NCBI RefSeq assembly: GCF_943908415.1
Contig: NZ_CALTSY010000015.1
Span: forward strand, 1-45,718
Length of the DNA stretch: 45,718 nt
From: an uncultured Anaerococcus sp.
GTDB lineage: Bacteria > Bacillota > Clostridia > Tissierellales > Peptoniphilaceae
Direction of reading: 5' to 3'
In this document: positions 25,782 to 33,097 of the stretch, piece after piece
Layout: each line of letters begins with the position of its first letter
How positions within the stretch are numbered: the first letter of the stretch is position 1
The notes under the pieces: model-generated
Told to the model about the DNA's origin: nothing
The model's database searches: none
The model's input: the letters and a program-made list of their open reading frames with translations, nothing else
Made by a program: the position numbers and the translations under genes

Positions 25782-26078
25782 ATGTCCAATGATTACTACG
25801 TATACATACTAGCAAATAAGACCAATTCTACAGTATATGTAGGAATGACACACGACCTAGAAAAAAGGCTTTATAAACATAGGAATCATCTAGCTAGGGG
25901 AAGCTTTACTGATAAATACAATTGTAACAAGCTGGTTTATTATGAATGGACGGATGAGCAATACGCAGCTTTAAGTAGAGAAAAACAGATAAAAAAGTGG
26001 AGCAGGGCAAAGAAGGATAATCTAATAAACAAGATGAATCCAAAATGGAAAGATCTGTCATTAGAATGGTATAAGTAG
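25782..26078 (+). CDS. Single-domain GIY-YIG nuclease (UPF0213/YhbQ-like)
   Basis: Small protein (98 aa) made of one GIY-YIG endonuclease domain. The two signature strands are V-Y-I-L at residues 7-10 and V-Y-V-G near residue 19, followed by D-L-E-K-R-L-Y-K-H with the catalytic Arg, and S-R-E-K-Q-I-K-K-W with the catalytic Glu; N-K-M-N-P closes the fold. All expected active-site residues are present, so nuclease activity is plausible. The ATG at 25782 follows AAAGGA at 7 nt. The gene is alone, with composite repeats 51 bp upstream and 18 bp downstream. The biological role of this subfamily is not well defined; a link to spread or upkeep of the repeats is my inference. Confidence 0.88.
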   Translation: MSNDYYVYILANKTNSTVYVGMTHDLEKRLYKHRNHLARGSFTDKYNCNKLVYYEWTDEQYAALSREKQIKKWSRAKKDNLINKMNPKWKDLSLEWYK

Positions 26079-26096
26079 GATATATGAGATACATAA

Positions 26097-26405
26097 CCAT
26101 TTCGACCGGAGCAAAGGGGAGTGGAGAAATCTCATGGTAATGCTCATAACAGGGATCTCTCCATGCGTTCATTTCAATCACATGAAAATCGCTTCAAGGA
26201 AGCTTTCCGCACTGTCGTGATACTTTTCAGCCTAAAAGACCAAAATCCCTGATCTTTTATGTAGTTGAGATGGTTAAGGTTTTACGTACTTTTTATGTAA
26301 TTCAGATTGTTACTGGTTTTACTTAATTTATATATGTAGAAGATACATGTATAATTAAATCAACCACCCATTTCGACCGGGCGAAGCGCAGTGGAGAAAT
26401 CTCAT
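26097..26405 (+). repeat. Composite palindromic repeat, copy 3
   Basis: End module 26097-26135, middle module 26148-26272, AT-rich spacer, end module 26367-26405. The middle module is the long form: about 76 bp inserted at the apex of the palindrome, itself containing TGAAAA...TTTTCA and an AAAAGACCA/TGATCTTTT hairpin. It accounts for almost the whole gap between the GIY-YIG gene and the next ORF. Confidence 0.8.
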
Positions 26406-26413
26406 AGTATTAT

Positions 26414-26440
26414 AAGAGACCTATTAAGGTCTTTTATTTT
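26414..26440 (+). terminator. Weak terminator after composite copy 3
   Basis: AGACCT/AGGTCT stem with loop ATTA followed by TTTATTTT. It could end transcripts from the GIY-YIG gene. Confidence 0.5.
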
Positions 26441-26461
26441 CTATAACAAATAGGGGAATAT

Positions 26462-26785
26462 ATGGAAATTTTATTAATTAAAAATATGATATGGCCAGCC
26501 CTTCTTACTGGAGGAGTTATAAGCTTTTTGGACTATATCCTAGATAGAAAAAAATCCAAAAAATATAGGGCTATAGTTCTAACCATACTAGGAATTATAG
26601 CCATGTGTTATTTTATGATATATATTAGTGAGTATAAGTTCCTTCAAGTATATTTGTTTATGTTCTTGTTATCCATATCTCTTGTTATACTTGCTCTTAA
26701 AAAAAGAATAGATGCCTTTACAATGATTGGTATTATACTTATGTTGGTAATGCTGATCTTGCTTTTAAGATTTAATATAATTTAA
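26462..26785 (+). CDS. Small membrane protein of unknown function (107 aa)
   Basis: Not recognised. The protein has four hydrophobic segments at about residues 9-25, 37-55, 60-78 and 85-104, with a basic loop (DRKKSKK) after the first, so that loop should be cytoplasmic. No conserved polar residues that would suggest transport or catalysis stand out. AGGGGA lies 5 nt ahead of the ATG, and a strong bidirectional terminator follows, so it looks like a genuine single gene. A similar-sized four-helix protein is encoded at 38,590, before a related terminator. Confidence 0.6.
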   Translation: MEILLIKNMIWPALLTGGVISFLDYILDRKKSKKYRAIVLTILGIIAMCYFMIYISEYKFLQVYLFMFLLSISLVILALKKRIDAFTMIGIILMLVMLILLLRFNII

Positions 26786-26837
26786 AAAAGGGGCTGTTGC
26801 AAATCAATAGATATCTATTTTACAACAGTCCCTTTTT
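26784..26837. terminator. Bidirectional terminator, repeated type
   Basis: A long stem, AAAAAGGGGCTGTTG against CAACAGTCCCTTTTT with one G-T pair, has T runs outward on both strands, between convergent genes. It shares CTGTTGCAAATCAATA with the terminator at 38917-38972. Confidence 0.88.
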
Positions 26838-26847
26838 ATTTCTTTAT

Positions 26848-28014
26848 TTACTTATCGCTTTCTGCAGCATCAACTATAAGTTGTAAGTATCCAACTGTAT
26901 CCACTAGAGTTGCACCTGATACTGCTTCTACAGAATCGTCGCCTTCATTATCTGAAATTACTTCTTTAACTTCATCGATAGTCTTACCTGCTACAAAGTT
27001 TTCAATAGCTTCGTAGTTTTCTTTGATAGTTTTTGTAGCTTCAGCCTTTTCTTTCATAAGGTCAGAATAGCTTTCGTCATTTTCTAATTTACTAGCTAAA
27101 ACAACATTGCTATCTGCATAATTTTTAGCAAAGTCACTTTCTTCATCTAGATTTGTGTCTGCATCTTCAAGGTATTGGTATTCATCAATGCTTGCTGCAA
27201 TAATCTTATCTCCTTCAAGAGCTACTACAGCATTACCAAAGCTTTTTTCACCATGTGGAGCGCCTAGAGCATATTTTAATGTTATATCATCTGGGTTTTC
27301 AGCATCACCACTTACAGCAAAATCGTCATCTTTTGCTGTGTCTACTACATATTGTAATAGTGATGGTGTTGACTTAAATGTTGCACCACTTACAGCATCA
27401 AGGATTTGATCATCATCATTTTCTTCAAGGAAGTCTTCTAATTCGCTGATAGTTTTTCCCTTTGCGTAGTCTATTACTGCATTATAGTTATCTAGAAGTG
27501 TAGCTTCACCACCAGCATCTTTCATTTCTTGTGAGTAAGCTTCTTCATTATCCATTTTGGAAGCTAGAATCATATCTTCTTTGTTACCTTCACCAAATTC
27601 TTTATCAGAATTAGGTACACCTTCGTAGTCTGATTCTTTATCAAAGAATTGATATTCATCTATGAAAGCATCTACAATTTTATCACCACTTGTAGCTACT
27701 ACGATTGTTGCAAATGATTTACCTGATTCTGCTGGGTAAGCCCTGTGAAGAACAAGATTTCCTTCTTCATCGCTATCTTCACTAGCGCTGTCATCCTCTT
27801 CTTCTTCTTCATCTTCATCAGATGATTCATCTGTAGAGTCGCTATCTTTATTATCTTCGTCTGTATCAGCTTCGTTTTCTGGAGTTTGAGTTTCAGTACT
27901 TTCTTCTACAGTGCTTTCGTTATTATCTGCATCGTTTGCCTGATCATTTGCACATCCTGCAAAGACCATTGATGTTGCTAGCATTATTGCTAGCAGATTT
28001 CCTCTTTTTTTCAT
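26848..28014 (-). CDS. Lipoprotein with two FMN-binding domains (PplA-like)
   Basis: Exported lipoprotein (388 aa). The signal peptide ends in the lipobox F-A-G-C (Cys20). Residues ~25-85 are an extremely acidic Asp/Glu/Ser linker. Two homologous domains follow (about 85-230 and 240-388), each starting with a strand L-x-x-x-x-x-x-x-x-G-K/E-S-F and ending with S-G-A-T: D-A-V-S-G-A-T-F-K-S and E-A-V-S-G-A-T-L-V-D. In FMN_bind proteins the Thr of this motif is flavinylated by ApbE; Listeria PplA, an extracellular electron-transfer lipoprotein, has the same two-domain plan. No apbE or quinone oxidase is in the window. GAGGA lies 6 nt upstream. An electron-shuttle role is inferred; the second site is less typical. 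Confidence 0.78.
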   Translation of the reverse strand: MKKRGNLLAIMLATSMVFAGCANDQANDADNNESTVEESTETQTPENEADTDEDNKDSDSTDESSDEDEEEEEDDSASEDSDEEGNLVLHRAYPAESGKSFATIVVATSGDKIVDAFIDEYQFFDKESDYEGVPNSDKEFGEGNKEDMILASKMDNEEAYSQEMKDAGGEATLLDNYNAVIDYAKGKTISELEDFLEENDDDQILDAVSGATFKSTPSLLQYVVDTAKDDDFAVSGDAENPDDITLKYALGAPHGEKSFGNAVVALEGDKIIAASIDEYQYLEDADTNLDEESDFAKNYADSNVVLASKLENDESYSDLMKEKAEATKTIKENYEAIENFVAGKTIDEVKEVISDNEGDDSVEAVSGATLVDTVGYLQLIVDAAESDK

Positions 28015-28174
28015 AATATTCCTCTATATTTATTTGGTAGAATTATACTCTACTTTGTTTGAAAATTATCTTTGTACATCTCATTATATTATAGTTAATA
28101 AATACTTCAACTCTTCTATTTGTCACAATAAGAAAAATTTGGGTATATAGCTTATATAAACATAAGGAGTTGTT

Positions 28175-28645
28175 ATGCAAGTTAACGTAGAAAAAAAGCA
28201 AGCATTAAAAATAGCAGGTAGAAGCTTTAATATCAAAAATAGAAGTGATGCTAAGCCTATCCGAGATGAGTTTTTAAATAAGTATAAGCCTATACTAAAA
28301 GAATTGGGAGCAGCATTTGGTTTTCTAGAATATAATGCAATCGATAACTCATATGGATACTTCATTGGTTTTGAGCTTTCTGATGATGATATCATAAGCG
28401 AAAATAGATTTAGAACTTATGAAGTGGAGGAGTCCCTTTATATTGAGCTTCCTGTGGAAGGTCAAAACTTAGAAGAGGCATATAGGTATACCTACCAAGA
28501 TTATTTTCCAAACAAAAAATACTTCCATGGCTTAGGTCCTGACATAGAGTTTTATCAGTTTGATAGCAAGGAAGATAAACTAGGTAATATTAAGCTATTT
28601 ATATGTATAAAAGAAAACCCCCATGCAGTAGGAATTGAGAGCTAG
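28175..28645 (+). CDS. GyrI-like / AraC effector-binding-domain protein
   Basis: Small cytoplasmic protein (156 aa) that seems to be a stand-alone effector-binding domain like GyrI (SbmC) and the ligand domain of some AraC/MerR regulators. Seen in the sequence: a first strand with G-R-S-F-N-I, a helix, G-x-x-E-Y-N-A-x-D-N-S-Y-G-Y-F-I-G-F-E, then Y-I-E-L-P-V-E-G-Q-N and a final F-Y-Q-F / L-F-I-C-I-K strand. The tandem beta-alpha-beta plan and the Y-x-I-G-F-E strand are typical. There is no DNA-binding domain. AAGGAG lies 6 nt ahead of the ATG. Three genes on this strand follow one another closely and may be co-transcribed. The ligand is unknown. Confidence 0.7.
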   Translation: MQVNVEKKQALKIAGRSFNIKNRSDAKPIRDEFLNKYKPILKELGAAFGFLEYNAIDNSYGYFIGFELSDDDIISENRFRTYEVEESLYIELPVEGQNLEEAYRYTYQDYFPNKKYFHGLGPDIEFYQFDSKEDKLGNIKLFICIKENPHAVGIES

Positions 28646-28650
28646 CCTAT

Positions 28651-28860
28651 ATGAAAAAATTTTTTATAATAGCAGTAATGGCTCTAGGGCTTAGTTCATG
28701 CACAATGCAAGAAGATAATTATAGTAACCAGCAAATATTTTATGGAGACAAATTAATCAAGGCAAGAGGCCTAAGAGTTAGCGAAAAAGAAGAAAGTGGA
28801 TTTATTTATAATCATGATAAAGATTATGATGAATGTAAAGACCGCCAAAACTTATATTAA
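28651..28860 (+). CDS. Small lipoprotein of unknown function (69 aa)
   Basis: A hydrophobic signal of about 16 residues ends with L-S-S-C, an acceptable lipobox (Cys17). The mature part, ~53 residues, is polar and has no domain I recognise; it contains one more Cys near the end. The gene starts 5 nt after the preceding stop with only a weak ribosome binding site, so translation may depend on the gene upstream. Its short length makes the call moderate. Confidence 0.6.
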   Translation: MKKFFIIAVMALGLSSCTMQEDNYSNQQIFYGDKLIKARGLRVSEKEESGFIYNHDKDYDECKDRQNLY

Positions 28861-28910
28861 TTAAAAAAGTGGGTATATATAATTTAAGGGAAAATGCAAA
28901 GGAGAGTAAT

Positions 28911-29417
28911 ATGTCAAAATTTAAAACAATCGCAAAACTAGCAAAAATCAATCACGAACTAGGATTATTAGATGCAGGTGATATGGTAAATATCGCAAGT
29001 GCAGCTTATAAGGTAAAACGCTTTGATCCAAAAGATCATTTACCAGATTGGGAACTCTTTGAAGACGAAGAAGAATATGAAAGAGCTCAAAGAAGAAAAA
29101 CTTTACTTATAGCAGGTGCTGTAGCTGGTGGTACTTACCTACTTTACAAAAATAGAGACAAAGTAGCAGATGCAGCAGTAGATGCTCGTAGCAAAACAAG
29201 AGAGCTTACTTCATCTGGAGATAAGGGTGAAGAATTCATCGATGATGTAGCTGATAAGAGCAAAGAAGCTTACAGAGACATCAAAGCAAAGAGTGAAGAT
29301 GCTAAAGAAAAAGGTGAAGAAGTAAAAAGAAAAGCAGTAGATAAGGGTGCTGATTTAGCAGATGATGTAGCTGATAAGGCTAAAGATGCTAAAAAAGATA
29401 TTAAAAAATTAAAATAA
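28911..29417 (+). CDS. Membrane-linked amphipathic-helix protein (YtxH/LEA-like tail)
   Basis: Protein of 168 aa. Residues ~1-60 are mixed and helical, then a single hydrophobic segment at about 64-83 (L-L-I-A-G-A-V-A-G-G) ends in K-N-R-D-K. The last ~80 residues are a repetitive Ala/Lys/Asp/Glu helix with recurring D-D-V-A-D-K-x-K-E/D-A units, like late-embryogenesis-abundant or YtxH-type stress proteins. The ATG at 28911 follows AAAGGAG at 6 nt; an upstream GTG at 28869 lacks such a site. A hairpin follows. A role in envelope stress is possible but is inferred only from composition. Confidence 0.68.
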   Translation: MSKFKTIAKLAKINHELGLLDAGDMVNIASAAYKVKRFDPKDHLPDWELFEDEEEYERAQRRKTLLIAGAVAGGTYLLYKNRDKVADAAVDARSKTRELTSSGDKGEEFIDDVADKSKEAYRDIKAKSEDAKEKGEEVKRKAVDKGADLADDVADKAKDAKKDIKKLK

Positions 29418-29424
29418 TAAGATA

Positions 29425-29452
29425 ATGAGCAGCCAAAAGGCTGCTCATATTA
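29425..29452 (+). terminator. Terminator hairpin
   Basis: ATGAGCAGCC/GGCTGCTCAT, an exact 10-bp stem with an AAAA loop. The T run after it is weak. Confidence 0.75.
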
Positions 29453-29475
29453 GTTTATAATTAAATCAAGTACCA

Positions 29476-29788
29476 CCCATTTCGACCGAAAGAGGAGTGT
29501 GTAGAAATCTCAGAGTGACGATCATTACAGAGCTCTCCATGCACTCGCTATCACTCGTATGAAAATCACTTCAAGGAAGCTCTTCGCACTATCGTGCTAC
29601 TTTTCAGCATAAAAGACCACAATCCCTGGTCTTTTATGTAGTCGAGATGGTATTAGGATTTATTTACTTTTTGTGTAATAGAGATGGAATACTTGAATTA
29701 ACTATATTTGGATAATATATAGTTTTGATTAAAGAGTGAATACTCAACCACCCATTTCGACCGAAACGGAGTGGAGTGGAGAAATCCC
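29476..29788 (+). repeat. Composite palindromic repeat, copy 4
   Basis: End module 29476-29513, long-form middle module 29527-29650, ~100-bp AT-rich spacer, end module 29751-29788. The ~76-bp insert in the middle module (about 29558-29635) closely matches that of copy 3 and has a perfect AAAAGACCA/TGGTCTTTT hairpin. The copy fills the gap between two convergent genes. Confidence 0.8.
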
Positions 29789-29825
29789 CTGGTACTGTAA
29801 TAACTTCTTTATATATCGTATACTT

Positions 29826-30839
29826 TTATATCTGACTTAAAAAACCGACCACTTCTATATCCCTTGTCCTATAAGTAGTAACAAATCTAGCTATACTGTC
29901 ATCTTCGATTTTGCCCATAAGTTCAAAGGATCCTATCTTTTCCAAATCTTTTAGCTTATCATCACTTAGTCTTACAAAAACTTGATTGGATTCAAATGGA
30001 TAGGCTAGTTTATAACCCTTTTTTATAAATCCATCAGCTAGTCTTTTGGCCATATTATAAGCTATTTGTGCTCCTTCTAGATAACCGTCTTTTTTAGCAA
30101 ATACTGTCTCAAACATTATGCCAGTGACAAAACCCTTTGCCATAAGTGCAGCCTTTTGTTTTTGTAGGTTGATAAAGTCTTTCTTTAAGTCATCATTGAC
30201 TATGACAAGTGCTTCTCCATAGAGGAGGCCGTTTTTTGTTCCTCCTAGATAAAATATATCGCATAGGTCACATAAGTCCCTTATGTCATAGTCGCACTTT
30301 TCACTTACTAGGGCATGGGCTATCCTGGCTCCATCTATAAATAGGTAGAGACCATTTGCCTTACAAAAGTCATAGATTTCCTTCAGTTCTTTTTTACTAT
30401 AGACTTCTCCAAGCTCTGTTGTATTTGAAATATAAACCTTCTTAGGTCTTGTTACATATTCTGTATCAAATTTGGCATATTCTTTTTCTAAAAGTTCTCT
30501 ACTTAGTTTTCCATTAGGAGAGGATATTGTTTCTATTTTAAGTCCTGTCGCTTCAATAGATCCTGCCTCATGACCTTCTATATGACCTGTTTTTGCAGCG
30601 AGTATAGATTCTTGTTGGAACATTCCACAAGCAAGACCTAGAACATTGGCAGCAGTTCCTCCTGGGATGAAGTGGATATCTACATTATTATTTCCTAGTG
30701 TTTTTTTGATTAACTTTCTTGCATTTTCGCTATGCTCATCAAATCCATATCCTGTATTGTATTCATCTTGAGCCTTTAACAATGCCTCTAGGACATCTTT
30801 TCTTCCAATATCATTATAGTCATTTACAAAAAAATACAT
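29826..30839 (-). CDS. Low-specificity threonine aldolase
   Basis: PLP enzyme (337 aa) that splits L-threonine or allo-threonine to glycine and acetaldehyde. Fold type I features are visible: N-D-Y at the N terminus, F-I-P-G-G-T-A-A-N (phosphate/cofactor loop, about residues 57-65), H-E-A-G-S-I-E (the stacking His), F-I-D-G-A-R (the Asp that contacts the PLP ring) and G-G-T-K-N-G with the Schiff-base Lys at about residue 202. The gene begins 1 nt after the stop of the O-acetyltransferase gene, and its ribosome binding site AAAGGAG lies within that gene's last codons, so it is the third gene of a minus-strand operon. It resembles LtaE/GLY1-type aldolases. Confidence 0.88.
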   Translation of the reverse strand: MYFFVNDYNDIGRKDVLEALLKAQDEYNTGYGFDEHSENARKLIKKTLGNNNVDIHFIPGGTAANVLGLACGMFQQESILAAKTGHIEGHEAGSIEATGLKIETISSPNGKLSRELLEKEYAKFDTEYVTRPKKVYISNTTELGEVYSKKELKEIYDFCKANGLYLFIDGARIAHALVSEKCDYDIRDLCDLCDIFYLGGTKNGLLYGEALVIVNDDLKKDFINLQKQKAALMAKGFVTGIMFETVFAKKDGYLEGAQIAYNMAKRLADGFIKKGYKLAYPFESNQVFVRLSDDKLKDLEKIGSFELMGKIEDDSIARFVTTYRTRDIEVVGFLSQI

Positions 30840-30840
30840 T

Positions 30841-32664
30841 CTATTCTCCTTTAGCTTTTTTATTTAAGGACTGATTTATAGCCTTTTTCAATAGTTTTAA
30901 ATAAGATTCATAAGCTTCATTATTTCCGTAAAAATGAACTCCATCTGTTCCTGTATAGTATTCTGGATGGGCTATAGCTTCTTTTTCCCAGTGCATAATA
31001 GTTACGAAGTCATATTTTTTACTTATCTTTTTCATAGCCTTACTAACTCTGTGCGGTTGTTCATAGCGATTGTCATAGCAAGTTACCAGTATGAGCCTTT
31101 TACCTTTTGAGAGGGCTTTTACAAGCTGCTTAAGACTTTCATTTGGATTAGTCTCAGCATTAGTACCTAAAGCTATAACTACTATATCTCCTAGATTGCC
31201 CTCACTTTCCATTTGTTTTATAAGCTCGGGAGCATTTTCAAGGGGACGACTGCCCTCAGCGTTTATATATAGATTTTTGATATGATCTTGTAAAAGCTCT
31301 CTATTTCCTAGGACTACACTATCTCCTAGCATAGTAATTGACGGTGTATCTGCTTGATTAGTAAAGGCATCATCACTATCCAAGTCTTGATTACTTTCTG
31401 CTATAAGTTCATCTACCTGACTTTTATCGAGCTTTATCTTATCTATATCTTGTATAATAGATTCTCTTAAAATTTGTTTTTCCAAACTTACCATATCATC
31501 AGAAGCCTTAGATACTGTGTAGGCTAGGCTAAAAGACATTATTAAGCTAAAAACTAGGCCAGCTTGAATAAGGAATCTATATCTTCCATAGTCAATATCT
31601 CTAGGCCTCCTACTTTTGCTAATAGGCCTTATTTGCCTATTATTAAAGATAGGTTCAAAGATATGATAATTAAATAATACTAGTATAAGGGTTATTAGAA
31701 TTGATAAGAGTAAACCCTTGGTATCTGGCAAAAAGCTTGACATTATAACAAAGCTAGGCCAGTGGAATACATACATACCATAGCTATAGTCAGAAAGTCT
31801 AGCCATTATCTTATCTTCATATAAGTCCTTATTTGAATAGGCAATTAGTATCATAAATGAGCTGATTATATCAGTTAAAAGAAAGCCTATAATATATGTA
31901 GCCTTGCTCTCATAGCTTAAAACTAGGGCTAGGATAGATATGAGCCCAACGCTTATTAAAGTCATCTTATTATATGGTATTTTTTTGAAGGAAAATCTCT
32001 TTACAAAAGCTGCCAGCATGCTTCCCATTACAAAAGAACCCATACGAGTTAGGTCAAAAAAGTACACAAAACCCGTGCTCACCTTGCTAATGAGAGTTAA
32101 TATTATCATCAGTATATAAGATACTAGGTAGAGGATAAGGCATGTATCCATAAAAGTTGAAGAAAACTTACGCTTAAAAGCTCTCACACCTAGACTTTTT
32201 TTACAAATTAAAAGCAAAAGCAAAGGCCATAATATATAAAAGTGAACCTCTATAGCAAGTGACCAAGTATGCATAAAAAGTTGCCTTACAAACTGTCCCT
32301 CATAAGAACCACCCCTAAGAATTTCAAAGTAATTGTAGTTAAAGGAAAATGCAGATAAAAATTGGTCAAAATACCTCACTGTATAATCTTTATCGATCGC
32401 CATAGAAAAAAGCGTAGTAAGAAATAGCATAAGTAATATAGGAGGAAAAATCCTTATAAATCTCTTAAAATAAAAATTTCTAAGGTCAATAGTCTTATTC
32501 TTATAGATTTCATCGATTAGATGAAAACTTATCAAAAATCCTGATAAGACAAAAAGTATATTTACACCCAAAAATCCAGCCGGTAGAGCTGCTGGAAAAA
32601 AGTGATATGATAAAACCAAAAATATACCAAATACACGTATAAAATCTAAACCCTTAATTTTCAT
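30841..32664 (-). CDS. OatA-like acyltransferase 3 / SGNH peptidoglycan O-acetyltransferase
   Basis: Two-part membrane enzyme (607 aa) that moves acetyl groups across the membrane and puts them on wall sugars; in OatA this O-acetylates MurNAc and gives lysozyme resistance. Residues ~1-380 form the acyltransferase-3 part with about ten helices: G-L-D-F-I-R near the start, then L-S-Y-H-F-F with the conserved His, and F-V-L-S-G-F-L-I. After a linker, residues ~440-600 are the SGNH esterase domain: M-L-G-D-S-V with the catalytic Ser, A-L-G-T-N (block III) and T-D-G-V-H-F with the Asp-His pair. It overlaps the MORN gene by 11 bp with a poor ribosome site, so it depends on coupled translation. The wall target is inferred from the family. 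Confidence 0.9.
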   Translation of the reverse strand: MKIKGLDFIRVFGIFLVLSYHFFPAALPAGFLGVNILFVLSGFLISFHLIDEIYKNKTIDLRNFYFKRFIRIFPPILLMLFLTTLFSMAIDKDYTVRYFDQFLSAFSFNYNYFEILRGGSYEGQFVRQLFMHTWSLAIEVHFYILWPLLLLLICKKSLGVRAFKRKFSSTFMDTCLILYLVSYILMIILTLISKVSTGFVYFFDLTRMGSFVMGSMLAAFVKRFSFKKIPYNKMTLISVGLISILALVLSYESKATYIIGFLLTDIISSFMILIAYSNKDLYEDKIMARLSDYSYGMYVFHWPSFVIMSSFLPDTKGLLLSILITLILVLFNYHIFEPIFNNRQIRPISKSRRPRDIDYGRYRFLIQAGLVFSLIMSFSLAYTVSKASDDMVSLEKQILRESIIQDIDKIKLDKSQVDELIAESNQDLDSDDAFTNQADTPSITMLGDSVVLGNRELLQDHIKNLYINAEGSRPLENAPELIKQMESEGNLGDIVVIALGTNAETNPNESLKQLVKALSKGKRLILVTCYDNRYEQPHRVSKAMKKISKKYDFVTIMHWEKEAIAHPEYYTGTDGVHFYGNNEAYESYLKLLKKAINQSLNKKAKGE

Positions 32665-33040
32665 TGTTATTACTCATTTCTTGCCATTTACCATCCACCT
32701 TAGTATAAGCATTGCCGTTTTTTAAGTTAATATTGATATTAGAATTCCCCTTATTCTTATCAAAATTAGCAGTATATGTATAATCCTTAGCCTTGAAAAG
32801 TCCAGGCCCTTTAAACCTACCATTTTCAAAGTTGCCAATATAAGTTCCATCTACACTTTCTAGATTGCCCTTGCCTTCAAACTTATTTCTTTCCATAAAA
32901 CCTGTATAATAAAGACCTTCATCTAATTTATAATTTTCAACTTCCTTTTTAGAATTTATAAATATTATATAAAATATAGAAAAAAACATAACTACAGCAA
33001 GGCCTACAGCCATAGAAGACAGAAATTTTTTGTTATCCAT
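32654..33040 (-). CDS. Membrane-anchored MORN-repeat protein
   Basis: First gene of the minus-strand operon (128 aa). A single N-terminal membrane helix (about residues 9-29) is followed by MORN-like strands: Y-Y-T-G-F-M-E-R-N-K-F-E-G-K-G, then Y-I-G-N-F-E-N-G-R-F-K-G-P-G and a weaker third unit. MORN repeats make an elongated beta sheet and commonly mediate membrane or protein contacts. Its end overlaps the start of the OatA-like gene, so it is likely to act with that enzyme, perhaps as an outward accessory protein; that link rests on position only. Confidence 0.78.
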   Translation of the reverse strand: MDNKKFLSSMAVGLAVVMFFSIFYIIFINSKKEVENYKLDEGLYYTGFMERNKFEGKGNLESVDGTYIGNFENGRFKGPGLFKAKDYTYTANFDKNKGNSNININLKNGNAYTKVDGKWQEMSNNNEN

Positions 33041-33097
33041 AAATCCCCCTTAAAATATTGATTCTGGGTATATTATATCAAAAAGAAGAGGGGTTTT

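Noticed and set aside
20004..29788. CRISPR array
   Set aside because: The repeats are palindromic, of uneven spacing, spread among genes and in both orientations; the spacers are similar to each other and no cas genes are seen.
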